From positions 1-53,148 of the forward strand of contig SUZQ01000008.1 in the NCBI GenBank assembly GCA_015059875.1: a DNA stretch of 53,148 bases. Reading direction: 5' to 3'. The translations under genes and the position numbers were made by a program. The stretch is from Rikenellaceae bacterium. GTDB taxonomy: Bacteria > Bacteroidota > Bacteroidia > Bacteroidales > Rikenellaceae. The stretch's first letter is position 1. Each line of letters starts with the position of its first letter. The notes beneath the pieces were generated by a model, which ran no database searches, was not told where the DNA came from, and saw nothing but the letters and a program-made list of their open reading frames with translations. Shown in pieces: positions 17,703-25,527 of the stretch.

Positions 17703-17710
17703 TAATTTTG
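17703..17710 (+). promoter_or_regulatory. candidate promoter (-7 box) of the sigma-factor operon
   Basis: TAATTTTG matches the Bacteroidota -7 box, 56 nt before the ATG of the sigma gene. The -33 region is A-rich without TTTG, so the call is weak. Confidence 0.4.
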
Positions 17711-17766
17711 CAAAAAAGATTTAACCTTTCGACAAAAGAGGTGTCTTAGTAGGTGAACTCGGACAA

Positions 17767-18315
17767 ATGGAGAAGACGGATTTGATTGCTCAAATTAAGA
17801 GCAAGTCGGTTGAAGCATTCGACCAGCTGATTGAGCAATATGGTGATAGGCTCTATTGGCACATTCGTCGTATAGTGGTACAACACGAAGAGGCTGAGGA
17901 TGTTATGCAAGAGACATTTACACGCGCCTTCCTCTCCATAGGCGATTTCCGAGGCGAAACGGAAAGTTCTCTGACAGCGTGGTTGTATCGTATTGCAACA
18001 AACCTTGCAATCAGGGCGTTACAGAAGCGAAAACGGGGTATATTCTCCTCTTTGGATTCGGTGCGCGGAGACCTGCTTGCAACATTTGAACACGAGGTTG
18101 AGCCCTCGGCAGATGAGATTGTGGTGCGACTGCAACGAGCAATATTGTCACTCCCGACAAAGCAACGGTTGGTGTTCAATATGCGTTACTACGATGAGCT
18201 CTCTTTCGAGCAGATATCGCAAGCAACGGGACAGAGCGTCTCGACGCTAAAGACTAACTATCACTATGCTGTGCAGAAGATTAAGGAACAGGTTAAGGTT
18301 ATTGAGATTGAATAA
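17767..18315 (+). CDS. ECF-type RNA polymerase sigma factor
   Basis: This 182-aa protein has the two domains of ECF sigma factors. Region 2 (residues about 13-80) has FDQLIEQYGDRLY and EEAEDVMQETF. Region 4 (about 125-175) has LPTKQRLVFNMRYYDELS and the helix-turn-helix SFEQISQATGQSVSTLKTN. It directs RNA polymerase to a specific promoter set, probably in response to an envelope signal. The next gene starts 2 nt after its stop codon and encodes a one-TM protein, the usual place and shape of an anti-sigma factor. Confidence 0.93.
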   Translation: MEKTDLIAQIKSKSVEAFDQLIEQYGDRLYWHIRRIVVQHEEAEDVMQETFTRAFLSIGDFRGETESSLTAWLYRIATNLAIRALQKRKRGIFSSLDSVRGDLLATFEHEVEPSADEIVVRLQRAILSLPTKQRLVFNMRYYDELSFEQISQATGQSVSTLKTNYHYAVQKIKEQVKVIEIE

Positions 18316-18317
18316 AA

Positions 18318-18650
18318 ATGGAAACGATGAAGATGCGACAGATGCCGTACAAGGTGGATGATGGCGCGATTGAGCGAGCAAAATATCGCGCAAAGTTGGC
18401 GATACGAGAGGCTGCGCACCCTGCCGAAAATCGCTCGCGCGGAGTGCAGTGGCGTTGGGCAACTGCAATCGCCGTAGCTGCTGTGGTGACCGTAGGCGTG
18501 TTTGCCTTCGTGAAGGTCTTGGATGATAGATTCTCAGCCGAGACTCCGATGGAGCAGCTTATTGCCGAGATGAAAACTGCGTCGGATGAGATTATCTACG
18601 ACCTCTCGGTCGATAGTGGTTACTACTTGGAAGAGGAGAATCAGTTGTAA
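18318..18650 (+). CDS. one-TM protein, possible anti-sigma factor
   Basis: This 110-aa protein has a basic cytoplasmic part of about 40 residues, one TM segment (residues about 45-65) and a short acidic periplasmic tail. It starts 2 nt behind the sigma gene and precedes a Spy-like gene, giving the order sigma / membrane protein / periplasmic sensor-like protein. No zinc-binding anti-sigma motif (HxxxCxxC) is present, and the cytoplasmic part is short. An anti-sigma role is inferred from position only. Confidence 0.7.
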   Translation: METMKMRQMPYKVDDGAIERAKYRAKLAIREAAHPAENRSRGVQWRWATAIAVAAVVTVGVFAFVKVLDDRFSAETPMEQLIAEMKTASDEIIYDLSVDSGYYLEEENQL

Positions 18651-18688
18651 GCGAAGTTATTAGATTAGAGGATAAGAAGATTTTGAAT

Positions 18689-19189
18689 ATGAAGAGAATT
18701 TTTGTAGTGCTGGTAGCCATTGCTACTATGTTTGCGCAGAATGCATTTGCAATCGAACAGGACAAATCAAGTATGAGCGAGGAGCAGCGCGCAGCTGCAA
18801 AGGAGAAGCGCGAGCAGTTGATGCAGACTCGTTTGGAGCTGCTCAAAACGGAGTTGGAGCTTACCGATGAGCAGTTTGCGAAGTTCGATCCTACCTATCG
18901 CAAATATCGCCAAGAGATTCAGCGAGTTACGAGTATAAATAAGGATGCTCGTATGAAGAAAGAACAGATTACGAACGAGAACGCATTGAAGGTCGTTTCG
19001 GCTCGCCTTGCAAATCAGATATATACATCTACCGTAAAGCAGCGTTACATAATGATTTTTGCGGAGGTTATCGAGCCGTTGCAGATTATGAAGCTCTATC
19101 GTGTGGATGAGAAGGTTTCGCGCGAAGCAAGCAAGATAATGAAATACCGCAATGCGGCAGCGACAATGGATGCTCCGTCCAAAAAATAG
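18689..19189 (+). CDS. Spy/CpxP-like periplasmic protein
   Basis: This 166-aa protein starts at ATG 18689; an in-frame TTG 6 nt upstream is less likely. It has a signal peptide (cleavage near AFA, residues 19-21), then long charged helices with LELTDEQFAKFDPTYRKY, the kind of helix seen in Spy/CpxP/ZraP proteins, and a second helical half. Such proteins act as ATP-independent chaperones or stress sensors in the periplasm. Placed third in the sigma operon, it may signal to, or be induced by, the sigma factor. A terminator follows at 19222. Confidence 0.75.
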   Translation: MKRIFVVLVAIATMFAQNAFAIEQDKSSMSEEQRAAAKEKREQLMQTRLELLKTELELTDEQFAKFDPTYRKYRQEIQRVTSINKDARMKKEQITNENALKVVSARLANQIYTSTVKQRYIMIFAEVIEPLQIMKLYRVDEKVSREASKIMKYRNAAATMDAPSKK

Positions 19190-19221
19190 GAGAATTAGTT
19201 AATAATAGGTTTGTTTTTGGG

Positions 19222-19252
19222 GTGGCGACTTGCAATATAGTCGCCATTTTTT
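19222..19252 (+). terminator. intrinsic terminator of the sigma operon
   Basis: TGGCGACT (19223-19230) pairs with AGTCGCCA (19239-19246), followed by six T. Confidence 0.85.
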
Positions 19253-19255
19253 CGT

Positions 19256-19263
19256 TATCTTTG
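19256..19263 (+). promoter_or_regulatory. candidate promoter (-7 box) of the DUF4491 operon
   Basis: TATCTTTG matches the -7 box, directly behind the previous terminator and 25 nt before the ATG. The -33 box would fall inside the terminator stem and is not a good match. Confidence 0.4.
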
Positions 19264-19288
19264 CGCAGAAAATTAGAAATAGATAGTT

Positions 19289-19576
19289 ATGCATTTTACG
19301 GGAATTATTATTGGCGTTGCCACATTTTTCATAATCGGACTTTTTCATCCTATCGTCATCAAGAGCGAGTACTACTTTGGGGTGCGTTGTTGGTGGGTGT
19401 TTGTATTGGTTGGCATAGCCGCTACGATTGCCTCATTGCTGGTTGCTAATGTATTATGTTCTACACTGTTGGCGGTGGTTGGAGCATCCGCATTCTGGAG
19501 CATTAAGGAGTTGTTCGAGCAGCGCGAGCGAGTGCGCAAAGGGTGGTTCCCGAAGAACCCTAATCGCAAGGAGTAG
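19289..19576 (+). CDS. DUF4491 membrane protein
   Basis: This 95-aa protein begins MHFTGIIIGVATFFIIG and has a hydrophobic first half (about three TM segments), the family's conserved FHPIVIKSEYYFGVRCWW stretch, and a charged end WFPKNPNRKE. This matches the DUF4491 family of Bacteroidota, whose function is unknown. The next gene starts 3 nt after its stop codon, so the two are co-transcribed. Confidence 0.85.
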   Translation: MHFTGIIIGVATFFIIGLFHPIVIKSEYYFGVRCWWVFVLVGIAATIASLLVANVLCSTLLAVVGASAFWSIKELFEQRERVRKGWFPKNPNRKE

Positions 19577-19579
19577 GGT

Positions 19580-20758
19580 ATGTTTGTTGCTGTTATTTTT
19601 ATACTCTCCTTGCTCTTGATTGGAGCAGATTGGTTCGTCTACAAGCACTATTTTTCAAAAAATCAAAGCCGAAATGTGCGATGGCTTGTGGCAGCGATGT
19701 TTGTCGGTGCTAATATTTTGCCATACATCGCGATGTTGATGATGTGGTGTTTTGATATGTCGTCTATGGTGCCGATGATGTGGTTGCTTACGGTCTACAC
19801 TGTGCTTTCATTGTCGCGCCTTGCCCTCTATGTAGGATTGCTTCTCATTAAAAATTGTTATGCAAAGTGGCTTGTGGGAGTATCGCTCTGCACGATTGTT
19901 GCGGTGGTGTTGCTTGTCGGTGTGGTACGCACACGCAAGGAGCTCACGGTAAAGAGCGTAGAGATTTCGTCTGAACGCTTACCCAAGGAGTTCGATGGCT
20001 ACCGCATAGCGTTCTTTTCGGATCTGCATATTGGCTCCCTCACTTCGTCTACGGCATTTTGTCGTGATTTGGTTGAGCGAGTGAATGCTCTCGATGCTGA
20101 CCTTGTGGTCTTTGGTGGCGACCTGGTAAATGCGCGATACGACGAGCTTACGCGCAGATTACAAAACACTCTCGGTGAGATTAAGGCTCGCGATGGGGTG
20201 GTGGCGGTACTTGGTAATCACGACACAGGTGTCTATGTTAAGGATACGGTTACTCTGCCTATCGAGGAGAATACGCGCTTGCTGAAGGAGCGTATCAACG
20301 GTATGGGGTGGCGTGTAATTGACGACGAAACGCTCTCCGTTGCGCGAGGTGGCGATACAATAACCCTTACGGGAATAGGTTTTTCGCGCGAGTTGTTGGA
20401 GCATCGTCACTCGGCAGATGTTGCCGATTCGCTCGATTTGCGTTATATATACGAAGGTGTGCCGCGCGAAAGGTTCAATATCTCGGTGTCGCATATGCCA
20501 CAGCTGTGGCGCAAGATAGCGGCGTTGGGGTATGGCGATGTGGTACTTTCGGGCCATGTTCACGCAATGCAGATGAAGGCTCGCATTTGTGGCAGGGAGC
20601 TTTCGCCTGCGCAAATTATGTATGACGAGTGGAGTGGTTTGTATAAGGAGGGCAATAGTCACCTATATATCACGGATGGAGTTGGTAGTGTCGGCTTCCA
20701 TTTGAGAATAGGAGCTCCACCCGAAATCACCTGCTTGACGCTACGCAGAGCCGATTAG
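19580..20758 (+). CDS. membrane-anchored metallophosphoesterase (YaeI/YkuE-like)
   Basis: This 392-aa protein has four TM segments in residues 1-115 and then a calcineurin-like phosphoesterase domain. Metal-binding motifs: SDLHIG (Asp148, His150), GGDLVN (Asp181), GNHD (212-215), SHMP (304-307) and GHVH (325-328). Members of this branch are membrane-attached phosphoesterases, some acting on lipid substrates such as UDP-diacylglucosamine. The substrate here is unknown, and a true LpxH is present at 48.4 kb, so that role is already filled. It is followed 37 nt later by the TolC gene. Confidence 0.88.
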   Translation: MFVAVIFILSLLLIGADWFVYKHYFSKNQSRNVRWLVAAMFVGANILPYIAMLMMWCFDMSSMVPMMWLLTVYTVLSLSRLALYVGLLLIKNCYAKWLVGVSLCTIVAVVLLVGVVRTRKELTVKSVEISSERLPKEFDGYRIAFFSDLHIGSLTSSTAFCRDLVERVNALDADLVVFGGDLVNARYDELTRRLQNTLGEIKARDGVVAVLGNHDTGVYVKDTVTLPIEENTRLLKERINGMGWRVIDDETLSVARGGDTITLTGIGFSRELLEHRHSADVADSLDLRYIYEGVPRERFNISVSHMPQLWRKIAALGYGDVVLSGHVHAMQMKARICGRELSPAQIMYDEWSGLYKEGNSHLYITDGVGSVGFHLRIGAPPEITCLTLRRAD

Positions 20759-20795
20759 CCGCAGAGCCTATCGCACCGACATCGAAAAGACGGAT

Positions 20796-22232
20796 ATGAT
20801 GAGAAAGATTTTTACTCTATTTTCGATGTCGATGGTCGCGATAGCTACGGCGCAGACCACCCATCTTACACTCGATGAGGCATTGATGCTCGGTTTCGAG
20901 CATAATCCCGCAATTGCCGCTGCGCAATATGCCGAGAAGGCTGCGCATCGCGAACGGCAAGCAGCTATAGGTCTGTTTATGCCGAAAGTGTCGGTCAAGG
21001 GGGCATATACGCATCTTGATAAAGATATCAAAATTGATCTCAACCACTTCAAAACCAACTTTTCGGGTGTGCTTGGTGGCGTGCTTAACAATCCCGATGT
21101 TGTGGCGGCTCTTTCGCCCTATCTGCCAGCGATTCAAGGGGGACTCTCTTCACTTTTAGGCATAGATTTATCCTATACATTACAGCAACGAAACATCGCC
21201 TTTTTGGGCGGTGATGTCGTTATGCCGATATTTGCAGGAGGTAAGATTTGGACCGCAAATAGGGCCTCGAAAATCAATGAGCAACGAGTGAAACAACAGA
21301 GCCTACAGGTGCGTGGTGCGCTTACGGTGGAGATTGTAGAGCGATATTTTGGAGTAGAGTTGGCGCAACGCGGAGTCGCCATTCGCAGGGAGGCAGTCGC
21401 AGTGGTCGAGCAACACTTGCACGATGTTGCAATGCTCGAAAAGGAGGGTATGGCGGTGGAGAGTGAGCGACTCTACGCCGAGTATAGGTTGGCAGAGGCG
21501 GAGCGCGATTTGCGACGCACAGAACTGCAACTCGAAACGGCACGCAAAGCTCTTCAGAGTTCGCTTGGTACGGAGAGGCGGATTGAGCCTGCGACACAAC
21601 TCTTTTTGCTGAATAAGGTTGAGCCGTTGGAGTATTTTGTGGCGATGGCGAAACTCCACAATCCGCAACTTGGAGAGGTGGAGCAGCTGCGCGAACTCTC
21701 GCGAATGAATCTGCGACTACATCGGGCAGACTATTTTCCTGAAATTGCGGCTATGGGCGGAATGGTTTTTTGTAACCATCAACTCTCACCGCTTGTGCCT
21801 CGTATGGCAGTGGGTGTAGGGCTGAATTTCAAACTGTTTGATGGTTTGAATCGTGAATATCGTGCTGCTGCTGCGCGGTTGCAGCTGCGGCGGGTTGAGG
21901 CGTTGGAGCATAAGGCGGAGCAAGATATTGCGCTTTTGGTTGAGGATATCTACAATCGGGTGCAGGCGATGCTGGCGACAATATCGGCAGTAGAGCGTTC
22001 GGAACGCTTCGCAGAGGAGTTTCTGCGAGCAAAGCGCAATGCCTATCGTGAGGGTATGGCGACCACGACAGATGTTGTTGATGCAGTGCTGAATCTTTCG
22101 CGAACAAGGTTTGAACTTGCACAGACAGCATACGAACTCGATGTAGCTTTGGCGCGACTATTGGATGCTTCGGGTATAAGTGAGCTATTTACGCAATATC
22201 TGCATAGTTCAACCACAAAGTTTCTTTTGTAA
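20796..22232 (+). CDS. TolC-family outer-membrane efflux protein
   Basis: This 478-aa protein has a signal peptide (residues 1-19, ending ATA before QT), then the TolC-type pattern LTLDEALMLGFEHNPAIAAAQ, long Ala/Glu/Arg-rich helices and the second repeat beginning near QLGEVEQLRELSRMNL. It forms the outer-membrane channel of a tripartite exporter. It is first of four genes (tolC-like, hlyD-like, two permeases) with short gaps or 4-nt overlaps. Confidence 0.92.
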   Translation: MMRKIFTLFSMSMVAIATAQTTHLTLDEALMLGFEHNPAIAAAQYAEKAAHRERQAAIGLFMPKVSVKGAYTHLDKDIKIDLNHFKTNFSGVLGGVLNNPDVVAALSPYLPAIQGGLSSLLGIDLSYTLQQRNIAFLGGDVVMPIFAGGKIWTANRASKINEQRVKQQSLQVRGALTVEIVERYFGVELAQRGVAIRREAVAVVEQHLHDVAMLEKEGMAVESERLYAEYRLAEAERDLRRTELQLETARKALQSSLGTERRIEPATQLFLLNKVEPLEYFVAMAKLHNPQLGEVEQLRELSRMNLRLHRADYFPEIAAMGGMVFCNHQLSPLVPRMAVGVGLNFKLFDGLNREYRAAAARLQLRRVEALEHKAEQDIALLVEDIYNRVQAMLATISAVERSERFAEEFLRAKRNAYREGMATTTDVVDAVLNLSRTRFELAQTAYELDVALARLLDASGISELFTQYLHSSTTKFLL

Positions 22233-22245
22233 TTTGGCTTAGAGT

Positions 22246-23232
22246 ATGAAAAAGAGTAATATTTCACTTATTGTTGTGTTAATTCTTCTGATTTCAATAA
22301 TTGTTTTTATCGGTTATCGCTGGGGGCGAAGTAGTAAAGTTACGGCGCAGGGTTTCGTTGAGTCCACTACATTGCGCCTCTCGTCGAAGATTGCAGGTCG
22401 CATTGACAAGATATTTGTTGAGGAGGGCGACTCGGTTAGTAAGGGCGATACACTATATGTGATATCGACGCCTGAACTCGATGCAAAGTTGTCGCAAGTG
22501 GAGGCGATATTGAGTGCCGCAAAGGCGTTGGACGAGAAGGCAAAAATGGGTACTCGCAAGGAGTTGGTGCGCTCGGCGCGCGATATGTGGCGCAAGGCAC
22601 AAGTGGGAACAAAGTTGGCGAAGCAGACCTACGACAGAGTTCAGCGACTCTATGCCGAAGGGGTTGTGACGGCGCAAAAGCGGGACGAGGCGTACGCTGC
22701 GGTTGAGGCAGCACGCGCCACAGAGCGCGCCGCAAAGTCGCAATATCTATTGGCGGTCGAGGGGGCTTCGCGCGAGGATAAGGCTGCTGCCGCAGCGCAG
22801 GTGGAGCAGGCGCAGAGCGTTGTCGAGGAGGTGGAGCGATACCTGGCAGATAGGGTAGTCTATGCTCCAGTTGATGGTGTTGTTGCAACGGTTGTTGCTT
22901 CCGCTGGAGAGATTGTTGGTAGTGGCTATCCCGTTGTTACAATTGCCGAGAATGGCACAGCAAAGGCTCTCTTTAATATTCCCGAAACGCTCCTTCCGCA
23001 GATTGTCTGTGGCGAACACTTTGAGGGCTATGTTCCCGCGCTCGACAAGAGAGTTGGCTTAGAGGTGGTATATATATCGGTTGATGCCGATTTTGCAACG
23101 CAGAGCGCAACCTCGGCGCGTGGCGATTTCGATATTCGCACCTTCGAAGTTAAGATGCAGCCTCTTGGCGATCTCCCGTTGCGGGCGGGGATGAGTGTTG
23201 TTATAGAGTTACAAAAGCCGACAAAGCGATGA
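22246..23232 (+). CDS. HlyD-family membrane fusion protein
   Basis: This 328-aa protein has one N-terminal TM segment (residues about 7-25) and a lipoyl-like half-motif with SSKIAGRIDKIFVEEGDSV. An Ala/Glu/Lys-rich coiled-coil hairpin follows (residues about 75-200), then the second lipoyl half DRVVYAPVDGVVATV and a beta-barrel region. It links inner-membrane permeases to TolC. It starts 14 nt after the TolC stop and overlaps the next gene by 4 nt (ATGA). Confidence 0.92.
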   Translation: MKKSNISLIVVLILLISIIVFIGYRWGRSSKVTAQGFVESTTLRLSSKIAGRIDKIFVEEGDSVSKGDTLYVISTPELDAKLSQVEAILSAAKALDEKAKMGTRKELVRSARDMWRKAQVGTKLAKQTYDRVQRLYAEGVVTAQKRDEAYAAVEAARATERAAKSQYLLAVEGASREDKAAAAAQVEQAQSVVEEVERYLADRVVYAPVDGVVATVVASAGEIVGSGYPVVTIAENGTAKALFNIPETLLPQIVCGEHFEGYVPALDKRVGLEVVYISVDADFATQSATSARGDFDIRTFEVKMQPLGDLPLRAGMSVVIELQKPTKR

Positions 23233-24413
23233 CCATAAAGCGATTTTGGTCGGGCGTGATGGCTGTTGCACGGCGCGAAGCACACCGTATGGGTGCTGCT
23301 TCGGAGTATCGTGCCGTGCTATTGTGGCTACCGTTGGGAGTTATACTCTTCTTTGGAGTGTTCTTTTCGCAAGAGGTTGTCGGAGCTCTGCCTATTGCGG
23401 TTGTGGATGAGGATAATAGCGCACTGTCGCGGAGATTGGTGTCGATGATTCGGGCTACACCTCAAACCGCTATAGTAGAGGAGGTTGCCGATGCGGATAA
23501 TGCTCGCAGAATGGTTCTGCAAGGCGATGTAGTCGGGGTAGTTGAGATTCCCTACGGATTTGAAAAAGCGATATTGTCGGGCGAGTCGGGGAAGGTTGTA
23601 TTCTACGATTCGGGAGCGAATATCTCGACCAATTCTCTCGCCTCAAAGGGCGTTCAAACCGCCGTTACAACCTTTGGTGTTGGTGTGGTACTACAGCGAG
23701 CCGAGATGAGAGGTGCGATGCCGAGTGAAGCGTTGTCGCAAGCGATGCCAATATCATTTACAACCTATGGACTTTTCAATCCATGGCTCAACTACGGCTA
23801 CTATGTTGCGCCCTGCTTTTGTGTTATGGTATTGATTATCGCCTCTGTACTCTCAACAATCTACGCCGTGGGTACGGAGTTGCGCCATTCAACTTCGGTG
23901 GAGTGGTTACGCGCGGCAAATGGCTCGTTGGTGGCGGGATTGATGGGAAAACTATCCCTTCCGACTCTCGCTTTATGGCTCTTGGCATTGGTCATTGGAG
24001 TGCTGATTTTCGCTATCTTCGGTGCTCCTATGCAGGGCTCGTGGGTGGTGTTAATATTGGGTGCGATAACTCTTATTATGGCTTATCAGGCAGTCGCACT
24101 ATTCGTGGTCGCGCTGACCGCATCGTTTCGCCTCTCGCTCTCGATTGGTGGCGGATATTCGGTCTTGGCATTCACATTTTCGGGTGTAACTTTTCCCACG
24201 ATGGCAATGCTTTCGGCTGTGCAACCATTCACACTGCTATTCCCCTATACCTACTTTATGCGCCTCTATATCGATCAGGCTGTGCGAGGCTCGGCATGGT
24301 GGCTTTCGATGCAGGATTTGGCAGCGATGTTGCTATTTTGCCTACTGCCTCTTTTGGTGTTTGGGAAGCTTAAGCAGATTGCCGTAAGGCGTAAATTTTG
24401 GGGTAGGTTATGA
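23229..24413 (+). CDS. ABC-2-type permease, first of two
   Basis: This 394-aa protein has one TM near residues 28-48, a large extracytoplasmic domain (about 50-190, starting ALPIAVVDEDNSALSR), then five to six TM segments. This matches ABC-2 permeases of the YhiI/YbhS exporter type. It overlaps the HlyD gene and the second permease gene by 4 nt each, suggesting translational coupling and a heterodimer. No ATP-binding protein is encoded in the operon. Confidence 0.9.
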   Translation: MTIKRFWSGVMAVARREAHRMGAASEYRAVLLWLPLGVILFFGVFFSQEVVGALPIAVVDEDNSALSRRLVSMIRATPQTAIVEEVADADNARRMVLQGDVVGVVEIPYGFEKAILSGESGKVVFYDSGANISTNSLASKGVQTAVTTFGVGVVLQRAEMRGAMPSEALSQAMPISFTTYGLFNPWLNYGYYVAPCFCVMVLIIASVLSTIYAVGTELRHSTSVEWLRAANGSLVAGLMGKLSLPTLALWLLALVIGVLIFAIFGAPMQGSWVVLILGAITLIMAYQAVALFVVALTASFRLSLSIGGGYSVLAFTFSGVTFPTMAMLSAVQPFTLLFPYTYFMRLYIDQAVRGSAWWLSMQDLAAMLLFCLLPLLVFGKLKQIAVRRKFWGRL

Positions 24414-25513
24414 GAGGTTTCTTCAACGATATATGGAGCGTGACTCGCGTGGAGTGGCGAGCTGTGTGGCACGACGAGGGGGTGGTGTTGATAGTTGTAT
24501 TTGCACTATTCATCTACTCGGTAGCATACTCGCTTGGCTATGGGGGCGAGGTGCTGAATAATGTGCCTATTGCCGTTGTCGGGGGTGACGGAGGGGCGTT
24601 GAGTCGGGAGCTTGTACGAAAGATAGACGCCTCGCCAAAGATTGCGGTTGCTCACGAGGTTGTCGATATTGCCGAGGCGGAACGGCTCTTTCGCGAGCGA
24701 CGAGTGTGGGGCGTTGTTGCGCTCTCGCCCGATTTTAATAGGGATATTCTTGCTCAACGACAGGGCAAGGTGGCGATTTTAGGCGATGCAAGCTATTTTT
24801 TGGCATATCGCGAGGTGGTTGAGGGTGCGGTGGCAGCGATAGGGGAGCAGAATGCCGATATCGTTATAGAGCGTATGGGCAACTACACCCCACCCGTAAT
24901 ATACAGGCAACGCAACCTCTTTAATAGCGAGTTGGGATATGGCATATTTGTTATGCCTGCGATAATTCTGCTGATTGTGCAGCAGACGGCTCTTATTGGT
25001 ATTGGGATGGTGTCGGCAACGCGCCGCGAGCAGGGAATACGCCTCCGAGCAGAATCTCCACTTGCCATAACCGTCGGGCGCACGCTCGCCTACCTCGCAA
25101 TATATGGTACGACTCTCGGTTTTATGCTGACGGTGCATTACTCGCTCTTTGGCTATCCGATGCGTGGTGCGTGGTGGCGATGTGTTGCAGTTGTTGTGCC
25201 ATATCTCCTTGCGGTGATACTCTTGGCACAGAGTATAGGCTCGCTCTTTCGTCGCCGCGAAAGTTCGATCGTGTGGCTTTTGTGGCTCTCCATTCCATTT
25301 CTGCTTGTCAGTGGCGTGTCGTTGCCACCACAAGCCTTTCCGCAATGGCTCTATATGTTGGGTAAGGTAGTGCCGAGTTCCTCGGCAGTTGATGCTTGGA
25401 TAGCCGTACAAACAAGGGGCGCATCGCTCTCCGATATCGCCCCTGAACTCACTCTATTGTGGTGTTTGGTTATTGTCTATGGCTTATTAGCCATTCGTGC
25501 CAATAAGAATTAG
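24410..25513 (+). CDS. ABC-2-type permease, second of two
   Basis: This 367-aa protein has the same topology as its neighbour: TM near residues 22-42, an extracytoplasmic domain with NVPIAVVGGDGGALSR, and C-terminal TM segments. It overlaps the upstream gene by 4 nt and ends 14 nt before the convergent outer-membrane protein gene, with no clear terminator between. The pair probably exports a substrate through HlyD and TolC; the substrate is unknown. Confidence 0.9.
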   Translation: MRGFFNDIWSVTRVEWRAVWHDEGVVLIVVFALFIYSVAYSLGYGGEVLNNVPIAVVGGDGGALSRELVRKIDASPKIAVAHEVVDIAEAERLFRERRVWGVVALSPDFNRDILAQRQGKVAILGDASYFLAYREVVEGAVAAIGEQNADIVIERMGNYTPPVIYRQRNLFNSELGYGIFVMPAIILLIVQQTALIGIGMVSATRREQGIRLRAESPLAITVGRTLAYLAIYGTTLGFMLTVHYSLFGYPMRGAWWRCVAVVVPYLLAVILLAQSIGSLFRRRESSIVWLLWLSIPFLLVSGVSLPPQAFPQWLYMLGKVVPSSSAVDAWIAVQTRGASLSDIAPELTLLWCLVIVYGLLAIRANKN

Positions 25514-25527
25514 TTTTCCATTCTCCG

